Positions 1 to 11,600 of a stretch of DNA of 26,034 nt are shown here, piece by piece; positions within the stretch are counted from its first letter, which is position 1; each line of letters starts with the position of its first letter. A program made the translations under genes and the position numbers. This DNA is from Didymodactylos carnosus. Its lineage: Eukaryota; Rotifera; Eurotatoria; Philodinida; Philodinidae. The stretch spans positions 1-26,034 of the forward strand of contig CAJNOQ010002135.1 of assembly GCA_905250885.1 (NCBI GenBank), in the 5' to 3' direction. A model generated the notes under the pieces. The model saw nothing but the letters and a program-made list of their open reading frames with translations. It was not told where the DNA came from and did no database searches.

Positions 1-1582
1 AAAATACTAATCAACAGCCAAGTAAAGTATTTGATTCATCAAAAAAGAAAAGTTTAAGGAGTATTAAAGCAAAACAAGCGGCAAAGAAAATAGGAGGGGC
101 GACGTTTACCAATGATCAAAGTTTTGATACCGAAGATACTGAATCGATTGATTCAAATTGTTCAACACAAACAACAGCTGGTGGTACTATGACAAAATCA
201 AAAACAAGTCGTTTTCGTCTATTTCGACGTCGTACAGAAAAAGAATTTGCTAGTGATACCGAAGTAGAAAAACAACAGACAAAACAACGACGAAAAAAAT
301 GGGCAAAAGATAATATGGGATCATCAACCGTCTCAAAATCATCAATAGTAGCAAAACGATTATTTGGTGACGAAAATGACGATAGTTTTAATGATGGTGA
401 TATTGAAGAGGACGATGGAGATGACAAAAGTCATATCTATGAGATGTTGGATCCTATCCAAAACCTATTAGATGATACGGCAGTACCAGTACCAACAATC
501 ACAACAAGATTTGGCAAGCTCACATATGAATCAAAAAACAAATCAAAACCAACAGCGACACTTGATGAAATACGTTCAGAAATTGAGGCAGAAATTTTTG
601 CAAGGCAACAACAGACACAGAAATCAAATGTATCACTGTCAACATCAAACAAACAACGACAAGACCAATTAAAATCATTAAGACCGCACAGTGAATACAG
701 CGATCAACATAATGTCGATTCTACATCTCCAACACGAAGAGAAACGACGATATTTTCCACAAACAGTTCACTTAATTCTGGAAATAAAAAACGCTCAAAA
801 AGTGTTACATTTCTAGATGAATTAATAACAGGAGACGTTGAAAAAGGTTTATTATTGACCGAAAATAAGCATACTAAACGTATTGAGAAAGGTGATGCTC
901 GTTACATTTGCGGAGCGCTCACAGGTACAGGTGCCATTCGTGGAATAATTAAAACTAGTAATGACACTCCACCGACATCACCCCCTCAAAGTATTTCAAC
1001 CGCTGCGCTTTATTTAACAGATGATCGTAAACCGGCTATATCGCCCAAAACAGCATCAAATGAAACATCATCGAAAAGTCACTCTAGAGTAAGTTTAGAG
1101 CGAAATATTAGCAATACACTCGTTTGAAGTTAATTTTGCTTTTTTTTTAGCCACTATCGGCCTATGCTTCCACGCGTCTAACAACACAGTTTTACGACTC
1201 TTCACCATCAACTAGTGCATTGCCTGATCGATCCATCTCCAATACACCAGCATCAAATATATATCAAAATGAATCATTTTTTAAACGTCCAACAGCTAAA
1301 GTAGCGCCAGTGTCAAAACATACAGATACAAGTACAAATGGATTTGTAGCAAAAGAATTTAATAACCGTAAAACAACGACAACCACTATTCCTTTTTCAA
1401 GATCAGTTGTTTATAATAAACCAAATGATCGTGAAAGCAGACCATCGGTGAAAAAGAACATGCAACTTCTTCACGATATCAATGTAACAGCGACTTTAAA
1501 TGAAACTATTGGTACAGTTTCAAAAACTGTCATGTCAATTAACAAATTAAAAGATTCGAATTGTCCGCAGTCAGACTTATGA
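1..1582 (+). CDS. Unrecognised disordered protein with PP1-docking-like motif, 3' part (5' end outside window)
   Basis: The reading frame is open from base 3 with no start in view, so the gene begins upstream of the window. Exon A runs to 1088 and ends at a GTAAGT donor. A 62-nt intron (1089-1150) ends in a T-rich tract plus AG. Exon B (1151-1582) joins in phase 0 and stops with TGA at 1580-1582. About 505 residues are visible. They are rich in Ser, Thr, Lys and Asp/Glu and have no membrane segment or fold I recognise. Visible pieces are a basic stretch early on, an acidic run coded near 370-425, a segment LDEIRSEIEAEIFARQQQ (helical look), and SKSVTFLDE, whose KSVTF (798-812) fits the RVxF motif that docks protein phosphatase 1. 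The most structured-looking stretch follows it (RYICGALTGTGAIRGIIK, coded near 899-952). An AATAAA lies 186 nt after the stop. I do not assign a function; a scaffold or phosphatase-regulator role is a guess from the motif alone. Confidence 0.75.
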
Positions 1583-1767
1583 ATATTTCTAATGTGTTTT
1601 TCTCTTTTCTCTCGATCTTAGATTACTCTTGTCGGATAAGCTAAACTCAAAAATTCGTTTACATTCCATCTGATTGTGTGTACGTATGTGTGCAATTCAT
1701 AGCTGTACTCATCTCTATCATCTCATTTTTCTAACTATTTATTTCAAATGACATCCATTTAATTGGC

Positions 1768-1773
1768 AATAAA
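1768..1773 (+). terminator. Poly(A) signal AATAAA of the first gene
   Basis: A canonical AATAAA hexamer lies 186 nt downstream of the TGA at 1580-1582 on the same strand, followed by an AT-rich stretch. It is the first clear signal after the stop. Confidence 0.5.
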
Positions 1774-2797
1774 AAATAATCACATTTTTTAGACTAATTT
1801 TAAGTTTTCAGAGTCAAGTACAGTTAAGAGCCACTTTCCTATGGTGATAGAGATTTACAAACTGCAGGAACAAGAGGATGGCAAGAAGAAACAGTAAAGG
1901 ATCAACATCTCTATCTATGATTCAGATTCACGGTTTCTATCTTATTTGCAAAATCTGAAGTTGAATACATGTGATCAATAATTTCATTTTATATTTCAAT
2001 AACAAAAAAGAAAAAAACGGATACAAACAAGATCCGGCAGTAGAGGACAAGATAAAAAATCATGCATTTTTCATTTCTTGAACGCTGTTGAACATATATA
2101 AGAAACACAATCAGCAACGATAACAAAAAAACAGTTCTTTTGAACATTTTTTTTGTATAGTTGTACATGGTACTAAACAATAACAACAAGACGTCGAAAA
2201 AAACATTCAATAGAAAGAGAGAGACAAGAAAGAACATTCGCAAATACTGTTTTCGCTGAAACGACAAACAAAAAATATATGAAAAAAACATTTAATCAGT
2301 CAGAAAAAGAGCACTTTGGAAATTTGGCACAAATGAAAGAGTTATACTCTTCTGAACACAGTAAAAAGTAAAACAATCGAAAATAACTATAGTAAGGTAA
2401 AGAGAACGATAATATTAAAAGGTAGAAAGAAATGAATTTTTAAAAAAGCAGACTGTTTAGTCTAATAGTTTGAAAGAAAAGTTGTGATACAACTGTAGTA
2501 ATGCTAAGCATTTTTGATAATCTATCTTAATATCGTATCTGCAAACTAAACAAAAAGAGAGTAATACAATAAATAAGGCAGAAACAATAAAATAGATTGA
2601 TATAAATATGCCAAATACGACAATAAAAAAAAGATTTTTGCTTAAACTGACACTTGACAGAGCTAAGAGAGAATGGATAAAGCAATAAACATGTCTGTCT
2701 AAACAAAAACCTCATTTAAACGTAGTAAAAACCTCATAGAAAACAGTAAACAGCTAAAAGAGAGGTGCATGTGTATGCTGATTGATTGCTGATTGAT
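1774..2797. other. Intergenic AT-rich stretch, nothing identified
   Basis: This stretch of about 1 kb is very A-rich on the plus strand. The open frames on the minus strand (1989-2291 and 2527-2715) are low-complexity Phe/Leu/Tyr strings of the kind poly-A/T DNA produces. They have no recognisable domain. I see no RNA gene. Confidence 0.6.
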
Positions 2798-3176
2798 TCA
2801 AACAATATCTTTCAAAATGTCGAGCGCGCCCGAGATCAGCTTTGGTATCGGATGTACGCCATGTAACTGGTAGGCTTTTGTGATCTGTTGGTCTTCTTCA
2901 AGTTCTCTAAAATTCAAAACAGAGTAAAAAAATAGAAAAGAAAATGCTTTGCACAGCAGCATTTGTGAAAGACATTCACACACACGCACACACACACACA
3001 AGAGAATCTACCTGGTCATTCCGCGTAACTCTACCGGAAAGATGATTGCGTTACCGTTTTTAGGGAACTACAAAACGTTATAACTTTTTGAGAAAGTCGT
3101 GGAGAGTTGTGCAATCGTTCATTAAAAAGAAGATTCGAACTTCTTCAAAACTGGATATTTTTTGTTCGGGCGATAC
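2798..3176 (-). pseudogene. 3' end of an unknown gene, minus-strand copy, broken
   Basis: Reading down the minus strand, an upstream exon (3176 to 3012) encodes a segment beginning SSFEEVRIFFLMNDC. It ends with the residues FPVELRGMT and a GTAG donor. A 105-nt intron (3011-2907) ends in TTTTAG. The last exon (2906-2798) gives ELEEDQQITKAYQLHGV and further residues up to a TGA at 2800-2798. The join is in phase 2 and keeps the frame. Compared with the inverted copy on the plus strand, this copy has lost two bases around 3085-3095 and has an in-frame TAG where the other copy has AAG, so the upstream exon is broken while the terminal exon looks intact. I do not recognise the protein family. The opposite-strand copy cuts off any further 5' exons. 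Confidence 0.5.
2976..3001 (+). repeat. (CA)n microsatellite
   Basis: A run of CA dinucleotides broken by one CG lies inside the 105-nt intron of the minus-strand gene fragment, a few bases from its donor site. This probably accounts for that intron being longer than its neighbours. Confidence 0.9.
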
Positions 3177-3428
3177 CGTGAAGAAAAGAGAAATCTCTCA
3201 ACTAGACTTTTTTCAAAATAGTCCCTTCCAGTTATCTTGATATATCGTCCGAACGAAAACTTTTCGGGAGTTTGCTTGAATCCAGTTTTGAAGAACTTCG
3301 AATCTTCTTTTTAATGAACGGTTGCACAGCTCTCCACGACTTTTTCTCAAAAAGTTATAACGTTTTGAAGTTTCCTAAAAGCGGTAATGCAATCACCTTT
3401 CCAGTAGCAGAGTATGCGGAATGGCCGT
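3013..3428. repeat. Inverted repeat formed by two diverged gene-fragment copies
   Basis: The left arm (about 3013-3176) and right arm (about 3242-3428) are reverse complements with scattered mismatches and small indels, separated by roughly 65 bp. Shared landmarks are a GTTATAACGTTTTG block, AACTTCTTCAAAACTGGA near the centre, and ATTCCGC / GCGGAAT at the outer ends. Conservation follows codon structure (FFLMN.CT.LHDF and FPK.GNAI.FPV are readable in both), so the arms descend from coding DNA and are not simple transposon termini. Confidence 0.8.
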
Positions 3429-3673
3429 ACTACGAATCAAGAACGCGCACACATTTCAATCGGATAAATGTATTATAATTCATTATGATCCAGCGTAGGT
3501 ATGCACCAATTCGATGGTTCGCTACCGAACGTGTTCGAACGAAGATTGCGAATAAGATAGTTTATATTTTTCTCATCGGAGATATTGGCAAGCGCTCTGT
3601 GGAGGAACTGTTACGTAAAGCATTATTGCATAAAAGCAAAGCAAATCAATCTGCTACAGAGGCCACATCAGGT
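3272..3673 (+). pseudogene. Plus-strand inverted copy of the unknown gene fragment, with in-frame stop
   Basis: The frame from 3272 encodes SSFEELRIFFLMNGC, LHDFFSKSYNVLKFPKSGN and EYAEWPYYESR, matching the minus-strand copy until about 3428. A TAA at 3476-3478 interrupts it. The same frame then continues open (RWFATERVRTKIANKIVYI, GKRSVEELLRKALLHKSK) to a possible GTAAAG donor at about 3673. The second half is more GC-rich than the surrounding DNA and reads like real protein, but I cannot place its family. The donor used by the minus-strand copy (AG|GTAG) is altered here. The simplest reading is a decayed, rearranged duplicate; alternatively 3480-3673 is an exon of a separate gene. Confidence 0.4.
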
Positions 3674-4497
3674 AAAGTATGCTTTACTTAGAGAGTAAAT
3701 ATCAATAGGATATAATGGAAACTAAAGGTGCTTTGAACTTAGTTTAGTAAAACAAATATAATGTGGCCGCTCTAATTCAGACTTGTCTTTACATGACTAC
3801 CTACTGCTGCGGTATAATCATGCGTGTCCTTCGTTTGTTGTAATCTTCACCATTTTTTCTGTTTTACAGGGGTTTCTTTTATGTGTTTTATCGCTCTCGT
3901 GTTCTTAGCTTTGACAAACTATTTCTTTTAAACTTCCAGTGGCGATCGCTGCCGATCAACGAGCCCCAACTTGGGATTTTTGTATGCCTAAACAAGCTAT
4001 TTAACAGCAGTAGTATTTAGTACACCCCGCAATTTACAGTAAAAATAAATACTTTTGATTTTATTAAAAACGACACATCAGAGCATGGATCGATATATCA
4101 AGGTACAATCAAAAGAACATTTCAATAGTGGGCAAAGTGTGTAACAAACTTGACTATCGGACAAAGTCACAATTGAACAAATATGTCGTTGTTTAGGAAA
4201 TTCTGTTCATAGAATGTAACCTATCTCGCACAGTAGACCGGATATGTCGCTGGAAAATAAATGATTAACATGTTGAATAATTTGAAAAATGTGTCGCACT
4301 AATTAGTGTTCAGTGATGCTAAACAAAATGCCTCATTTCAAAGATGTGAAAGTAAAAATTAATGCTTTACACGATATATAATTGTTTTTCGCTTAACATA
4401 TCGCAGATTCGTCAACTCATCTATACTCATTTCTACTTGCATTTTGCCTATTCTACATATCTCTAAAAGTATCTACTTGGATAAGGAGGTCGCAGTG

Positions 4498-4514
4498 CAA
4501 CAACAACAACAACA
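4498..4514 (+). repeat. (CAA)n short tandem repeat
   Basis: Six uninterrupted CAA units followed by TAATAA lie downstream of the MICAL stop codon, in non-coding DNA. Confidence 0.85.
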
Positions 4515-4591
4515 ATAATAAACTACAAGAAGTACATGCGCTACGGTGATGCTCAATTCAACTCTCTGAAATTTTCAAATTATAGGATAAT

Positions 4592-4597
4592 TTTATT
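4592..4597 (-). terminator. Poly(A) signal AATAAA of MICAL
   Basis: TTTATT on the plus strand reads AATAAA on the minus strand, 126 nt downstream of the MICAL stop codon at 4725-4723. Confidence 0.45.
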
Positions 4598-4722
4598 AGT
4601 TTTTTCTTTCTCGTTAGTCAAAGAATGTGCACAACTAGTATAAGAAAGTTATCCAATCTATAGTCATAGGAAATTAGTGATTAATGACTATTAATGAATA
4701 TTATTTAAATGTTTAAAAGTAA

Positions 4723-5688
4723 TCACAGGTGTTTGATAATACTGTAACAATCACAATACATATTGTATTCTCACCTTAATTGCTCAAGAAAACTTTGACA
4801 CCTGGAAAAGAAAATTTGGAGCTAACATATTCTCTTTAATTCAGTATTTGGATTATTAATAGAAAGAAAAAATAAGTTTCAAATTGTAGTAACAAACCTT
4901 AGGCGAATTTGATCAATTTCGTTTGTCAATCGATCACGTTCACTAACTAATTCTGTATTTTTTGCAAGCAATTGTTCTTCACGTTGTTTATCGTCCGTCG
5001 TTTTTTGTTCAGCTAGAAATACGACGATTGAATAAATTGATATTGAATTTACAGGAAAACAAATTTTCGTTGAAACTAACCTGGCACGCTATACAATCTT
5101 CTTAATTCTTGCTGTGTTCGTGATTGTTCATTCGTCAATGTCAAAGCTTTTTGAGCAATAATATATTCATCTTCAAGACGTTGCAGTGCATGTTTTTCTT
5201 GAACGATTCGCAAATATTCTCCCTCCCAGTAGCTTTGTTTGTTTTTATCACAAATGGCTAAATTAGAAAAAATTCATGAAACGTGAGTGAGAAATTACTC
5301 TAAAACAACTTTGTGTTACCTAAAGATTCTTGTACATCAGCATGTTGATTTTCTAATTCAACTTTTTTTACATCAATTTCATCTAATTCACGTTGAATTT
5401 CTTGGGATACACGCAAACGCTTTAATTCTTGTTGTCGTAAATCACGTTGACGTTTTTCTTCAAGACGTTTCTTTTGACGTTCAGTCATGTTCAATAGATC
5501 AATAGATGATGAACGATGAGATGAGGATGAGGATGAACGCGTGACAGAAGGCGATAATAGAAGTGGTTTCTTTTTTCGATTAATTGATGTTGTCATTGGA
5601 CTATTCTCTTTTAAATCATTTCGTTTTAAATATGTTGATAAATTATCAATATTTGAGGATAAATTTGTCATATTAGATAAATCATAAT
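4723..5688 (-). other. MICAL C-terminal bMERB (Rab-binding) coiled coil (exons 19-23)
   Basis: Exon 19 begins with a basic, Ser-rich segment and then enters the helix [20 protein letters not shown], followed by [17 protein letters not shown], which matches the conserved bMERB core. Exons 20-21 continue with [30 protein letters not shown] and [18 protein letters not shown]. Two tiny exons (27 and 19 nt) finish the protein with QSFLEQLSIIKHL and TGA at 4725-4723. In the family this domain binds Rab8/Rab1/Rab35-type GTPases and can autoinhibit the enzyme. Confidence 0.85.
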
Positions 5689-8600
5689 CTAAATGTCAAA
5701 AGCATCGCTTTCAATAAGATATACTATAAAGAATTTTTCATTGCGAATTCCACAGTAGAACTCAATTATCATTACAAAGAGCTTGTAAAAATTGAGTGTC
5801 CAATGCATTCAAGTTAGTCAACATACTTTGATTTAAGTCTTTCTCAATTGTTAAAGACTAAAATGAAGAGAAGCATTGCATAAATATACTATAGAACGCC
5901 AGTTTCTAACTCATTTACGTGTTGTGTTTCATTGGTGAATGTATCCGGCATTGGTGGTGTATGCGGTCTATTACGAGCTCTTTTTTTAAATCGTTGTTTA
6001 CTATCAGTTGTTTTATTCAACGTTGTCGCTGCTAAATTTTGAGTCAATTTTGCTGTCGAGTCATCAAATAGTTCAGTTTTCCAACCTAAATAATTGAACT
6101 ATTCAATAAAAAGTAAAAAATTGCGTTTATTTGTTTAAATTTACCAATAATGGTATCTGATGATGGTTTCTCATGTCCATTTGTATGCTCTTCATCATCA
6201 TCTGCGTATGGTAATTTGACAACATTTAACGGGTGTGATTTTTTTGATAGAGCATCTGTGAGCGATGGATACAGACGAAAACTATTTGCCCACGATGTAA
6301 GTGATTGCTGTGGAACAGCAGACGTAGTTGACGATGGTGGTGTAGTTAATGTTGTTGTATTTCTTCGATTTTTAGTCTCATTATTGTCTCTGTTATCATA
6401 ACTTAGATCAGGATACAAACGTGGTAAGTCTGATAGACGATGACGTTGTTTTTCTAGATAAAATGTACATACTGCAGAAGTGTCCAATGTCTGACACCAA
6501 AATGGAATACATACCGCTCTGAATATTTGCAGCTATATTCGTTTGTACCTGTTTTAAACGTCTTTTACAAAAATCAAGTGTACAATAAAATTGAATCGTT
6601 CCGTCATTCGCTTTATCAAATAATGTATATTCTTTCTCTTTTAATATTTTTCCACAAATTGTACAAATAATACAATGTTTATGAAAATAATGTTTTTCAA
6701 CGGAAATAACATCTTCGCCATAAGTTGATGAGCCACACTTCAAACATGGACTGCGAAAATAAGTCTAAAATAAAAAAACTGAAATCTAAAGCAAGCAATA
6801 TAAGTGAGTTCTAGTCATTAACCGATCTTAACCGGTCGCCCTTTAAGTGACGAGTCAGTAATTAACCGTTCGACTGGGCTATCCACGGTTATCGATTAAT
6901 AATTGTAATCGGTGCAAGCTTACTATTATCTGTTTCAAAATATAGTATCCATGAACGTTGTTTTTAAATAACTTTCGAAGAAAAGAAGCTAGTGGCTTGC
7001 GGATTTTGCTATTCGATAGAGGAAAATTGAGAACATCGATATCTATGGAAAAATAAAAATAATAATACCAACTGCGGATGGTGTACCTCATCAACACTTT
7101 TTAGGTAAGACTAAAAACGTTTCGGATTTTGTATAGCGAAACGAGGGTTTCAACCAGCGGACCTCGGGTCACATAACTACACAAGTCTTAAGCTTTCATC
7201 TAGTGTGGTTCACTACAAACTTCTCCGAAGACCTATCTATCTCAGTCGGGTTCGCTATGATAACTTTAAAAACAGCTCAGAACATAGGCTTTCGACTATG
7301 CTAGTCTCGTGACAATGTTTGTTTCCAGAAGAAAATTCAAAAACGTAGCAAAGATTTGTACTATCACCCATTTTTGACTATTTTCACCGAAAACTAAAAA
7401 TTTCATAACTTAGTCAAAATCTGTCATATATCCTGGACTTTAAGAGAAGTTTTGGGAATCTATAGAAAGCATCTGGTTTTTGAGAAGGTTTTCTAGACAT
7501 CTTTTAGATTAAGAAAAGTTTTTTTCTAATCTTCATTGCAGGACCAGATTCAGTTTGATTCAAATTTCTGCTTGTTATATCATCTACGTTTGGAGTTGTT
7601 TTTAAGGTTATCAGAGCGAAGCCGACTGAGATAGGTAGGTCTACGGAGAAGTTTGTAGTGCTTGAACCACACTAGATGAAAGCTTAAGACTTGTGTAGTT
7701 ATGTGACCCGAGGTCCGCTGGTTGAAACCCTCTTTTCGCTATTCAAAATCCGAAACGTTTTTAGTCTTACCTAAAAAGTGTTGATGAGGTACACCATCCG
7801 CAGTTGGTATTATTATTTTTATTTTTCCATAGATATCGATGTTCTCAATTTTCCTCTATCGAATAGCAAAATCCGCAAGCTACTAGCTTCTTTTCTTCGA
7901 AAGTTATTAAAAATACATCTATGGATGCTATATTTTGAAACGAATAGTAGTCATTACTCTTACAATAGGTTTCTCTATGTTAACTGGAGCTGACAAAGTT
8001 GGTTTTAGCGTAATATTTGATAATGTATGTTTCTTCCATGATGGTGATGTAGATGGTGATAAATCAGATGGAGAATCTGATGCAACGTGACCAGAATCTA
8101 TTAAAAAAATATTTTTCAATATTATTAATCAATAACTTAATATTAAATGAAACTTACCAACACTCAAAAATGCTTTTCTCCGCGATTCATCATTAGTACT
8201 TTCAATCTGCTGAAAATCAGATGCACCACGTTGTGAGTTACTTTTCGATGTATCTGATTTCAGTACAGAATCATCATCGTCATCATCCAAAGGTAAAGAA
8301 TTCTCCTCTTCATCTGATAATTCATTATCATCCATAGATGAATTAGAGCTAGATTCATTTTCATTCACAATTTCTTCAGATAATGCACAACTGTAAACAA
8401 TTTCATCGCTACTACCATCATCATCGTTATTATTTCCTTCTTCTTGTTGAACAATTCTATTTTTACTTTTTGATAATTGTCTTTCTTGATCAAATGTTGC
8501 TTCTAAACTAAATGATGCACGCTCGTTTGTTTGCGGTGAATTTGTAAGTAATAATTTTTTAGATGAAATTGATGACTGCCGTATTTGTTCTTCTGGAGAA

Positions 8601-11600
8601 GAAGCTTGTTTTTTATTCTTATTGTCATTATTATTCACTGTTTTGTCGTTATCATCAAATGCTAATTGTCCCTTGTTTTCCAAACCTAAACAAAGACAAT
8701 TTATGTTTGTATTATTTTTCTAGATCAAACAATGTCTTTAATTCTTTTTAGAATCATTCGTCTGTATAGAGATATACAAAAATATAAACAAAAGATTTTA
8801 TTCAAACTGAGATCATTATGAGTTATATTTCGCACAGTTTGACGCATATTTATATACAAAACAGATTGATATTACATATGCTAAATGGTTAGAAAACAAC
8901 ATATTTCCATTACTTTGTTCAACAACCTTGTGTAATACACAGTTTTTTCCCGTTCACAGATTAAGGCCAAAAATAAATGAAATGCTTTGCTCCACATCTA
9001 CTCACAAACAGAAATATATTTTGTTTGTGAACGTTTGTTTTTTTTACTCATAATGAGAGAGTATATTCAGGGTTATCACTCTTTTTGCTTTTTCTATGTT
9101 GTGTACTCTTTTAATCAAGAAATCGCATAGTGCTTGTTCGAACACGTATTCATATTATTAATAGGTGAGGAACTCAGTAATTTTTAGCTTTTACATGTGT
9201 CTAAATGCATTTATATGGAGGTCAAGAGTTGTTGTTTTTTTTGAAAACAATAAAAATTATTTTCTTTTTTTACGATTTTTTTCCCACATTTCAGATTTTG
9301 TAGGTTAAAAACTCTGTATATATTGCCATTACTGTACCCAATCAATTTTTATTAATTACATTTAAAAAGTGCGAGATGACTGTGATGAACATTCAATGTA
9401 TTTTTCAATGTTTTTGTGTGAATAATTGACACTGTTGTCTGTGTAACAGACATAGTCTTGGTTGAATGACCTTCTATAATCGTCTATCTCTCTTTTCATA
9501 CTCTTCTAGTCAATAAACCTTATGAACAAACAAAGACACAAAACTACCGATCTATCCGAAAAAAAAAGAAAACTTGATGTTACGTAAATAGTGTTCGGAA
9601 AATAAAACCAAAAAAAATTTCTTCTTCCTTTTTTATTTTTCTTTTTCTTTTAATTAATGCAGTTACTTTCACATCGACACTGGCGAGAACCTTAGAAACT
9701 ATTAACCGTGAATGAAAAACTCTACTCTTGTTGCGTAAGTTTAAAAATCTATTTTGACGTCAAGTTGTTTCTTCTTCTTTACTAATCCATTGAATAGGCT
9801 CTCTATCTACTAAGTAAGCAACAAAAAAAGAAAAATGAGATGCTAAAGAGAAAAAGACAATAAATGGAATAAAAATGACTTTAAAAAACAAGCTTTCTTT
9901 TCTTTTTCTTTTTTCTCAGAAAACAAAAGTTAGTTTGATTTGTAAAGAAAATGTATTTTCAAAGTAATATAAAGAAATAAGAGATAATTTACGAAAATAC
10001 GTGCGTGAAAAAGTGAAAAAAACCAAACTACGTCTTTTAATTTATTTCCAAAGAACAGGTACTGTATGAATATAAATTAAAAATAGTTTAAATTATGAGA
10101 TCAAAAAAACGGAGAAAAAAAAAAATCTTCTTTGAAGACGATAAAAATATCAAAGCTTCATTCATGTCTTTTTTTCTAATTATACTCTAAACTAGTACTA
10201 CTACGCAGTTGACAATAACAAAATAAAAATAAGTGAGTATATCTATTAATATATAACTGTTCAAAACTTTTTGATCATAGACTTTAAATATTGTTATATA
10301 CTGATCGATTATTAAAAAATGTCCGTGTGTTCTCACACTTTTCAAAATTGATTTTTTTACAAAATTATTTTTTCTTCTATTTTAATTCGATAATTATGTG
10401 ATTTTTTTTTATTATTATTTTAGAACATTTAATAGAGATGGTTAATAATGGATCAAGTTTTGGTTTACTGATTGAGTATATACTTCAAATAACAGCTGAT
10501 GAACGACAACGTCTTCATAAACTCTATAAAACAAATGATCAATTAATACAATGTAAATTAAATGTTAATAATAATGTAAATTTAAATAATTCATGTCATG
10601 TTGTGGCTTTATCGAATACAACAACTTCATTTCAACAAACGGTAAATATATTAAAATTATATATATATCCGATAATTATATTGTGTGGTACAATCGGTAA
10701 TTTTTTATCATTTTTAATTATGTGTCGCAATGTTAAAAAAGGTTATCCATCAAGTTTATATTTAACCGTTTTAGCATTAGTTGATTTTTCATTTTTATTA
10801 ATTAATTCATTCGAATGGTTAGGAACATTGTATAAAATGGATTTTAAATTAACATCACAAATAATGTGTCGTGTCATACCACATTTAGTTTATTTAACAA
10901 GTCATTTATCAGCCGGTCTAGTCGTTACTGTAACAGTTGAACGATATATTGCTGTTAAATATCCACTCATAGCACATAAATTAAATACAATTCGAAATAC
11001 AAAATTTGTTATTCTAATATTAATAATTATTTTATTTTTATTAGATAGTCATTTTTTATTTTTATTTAATCGTTTTCATCAACAACTTTTAATGATATTA
11101 AAACCGTATCATAATGGTTCAATTACTGAATATGAATATGAAGTACTCGATAGTAGTGATTGTTATGTTAGTACATCATCATCAGAATATTTCATTGAAA
11201 ATATATGGCTCTATATTGATTTAAGTATCTATTGTGTAATACCATTTAGTATAATTATTATATTAAATTATTTAATTATCAAACGTTTAATTGATGCTCA
11301 ACGATTTCGTCAAAAAATGACAAATTTTAATTCTATCAATAGATGTCGTTATCATCGTTATATTCATCGACATCAACATTATTATACTAATACAAATTAT
11401 TGTTTTCATCTACATTCATCATCTGAAACAAAAACAAGTTATTCTGATAGTGATTCAAATAATTGTATAAGATCAAGACGATATCTTCAACAATTATCAG
11501 CAAAAGATAAACGAAATTTATTTGAAAAAAAGACAACAATACCATCAAATATTTCAACAACTACTACTAATTTATCATTTGAAATGCAACGTCGAAAATC

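Larger units (their letters stand above)
3692..4722. other. Intergenic stretch with MICAL 3' UTR, otherwise unassigned
   Basis: No convincing coding frame is present. It contains a short CAA run (about 4498-4514) and, on the minus strand, the 3' flank of MICAL with a poly(A) signal at 4597-4592. The segment 3700-4480 shows no structure I can name. Confidence 0.55.

Noticed and set aside
116-652. Minus-strand Ser/Val/Phe-rich ORFs opposite the first gene
   Set aside because: Antisense shadows of the open plus-strand frame, which has consistent splice sites and a poly(A) signal.
1989-2291. 100-codon minus-strand ORF with many hydrophobic residues
   Set aside because: Arises from A-rich plus-strand DNA; composition is a Phe/Leu/Val/Tyr string with no start context, splice signals or domain.
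5287-6401. Plus-strand ORFs at 5287-5505 and 6150-6401
   Set aside because: Antisense shadows of MICAL exons 19 and 16.
6879-7993. Two matching ORFs of about 72 residues on opposite strands
   Set aside because: They are the same sequence in the two arms of the palindrome, lie in an intron and diverge by frameshift at their ends; no evidence of translation.
9000-9260. Minus-strand F-Y-C and Y-F-C codon strings in the big MICAL intron, considered as the missing LIM1 tail
   Set aside because: No acceptor immediately upstream, stop codons within a few codons or no following zinc ligand.
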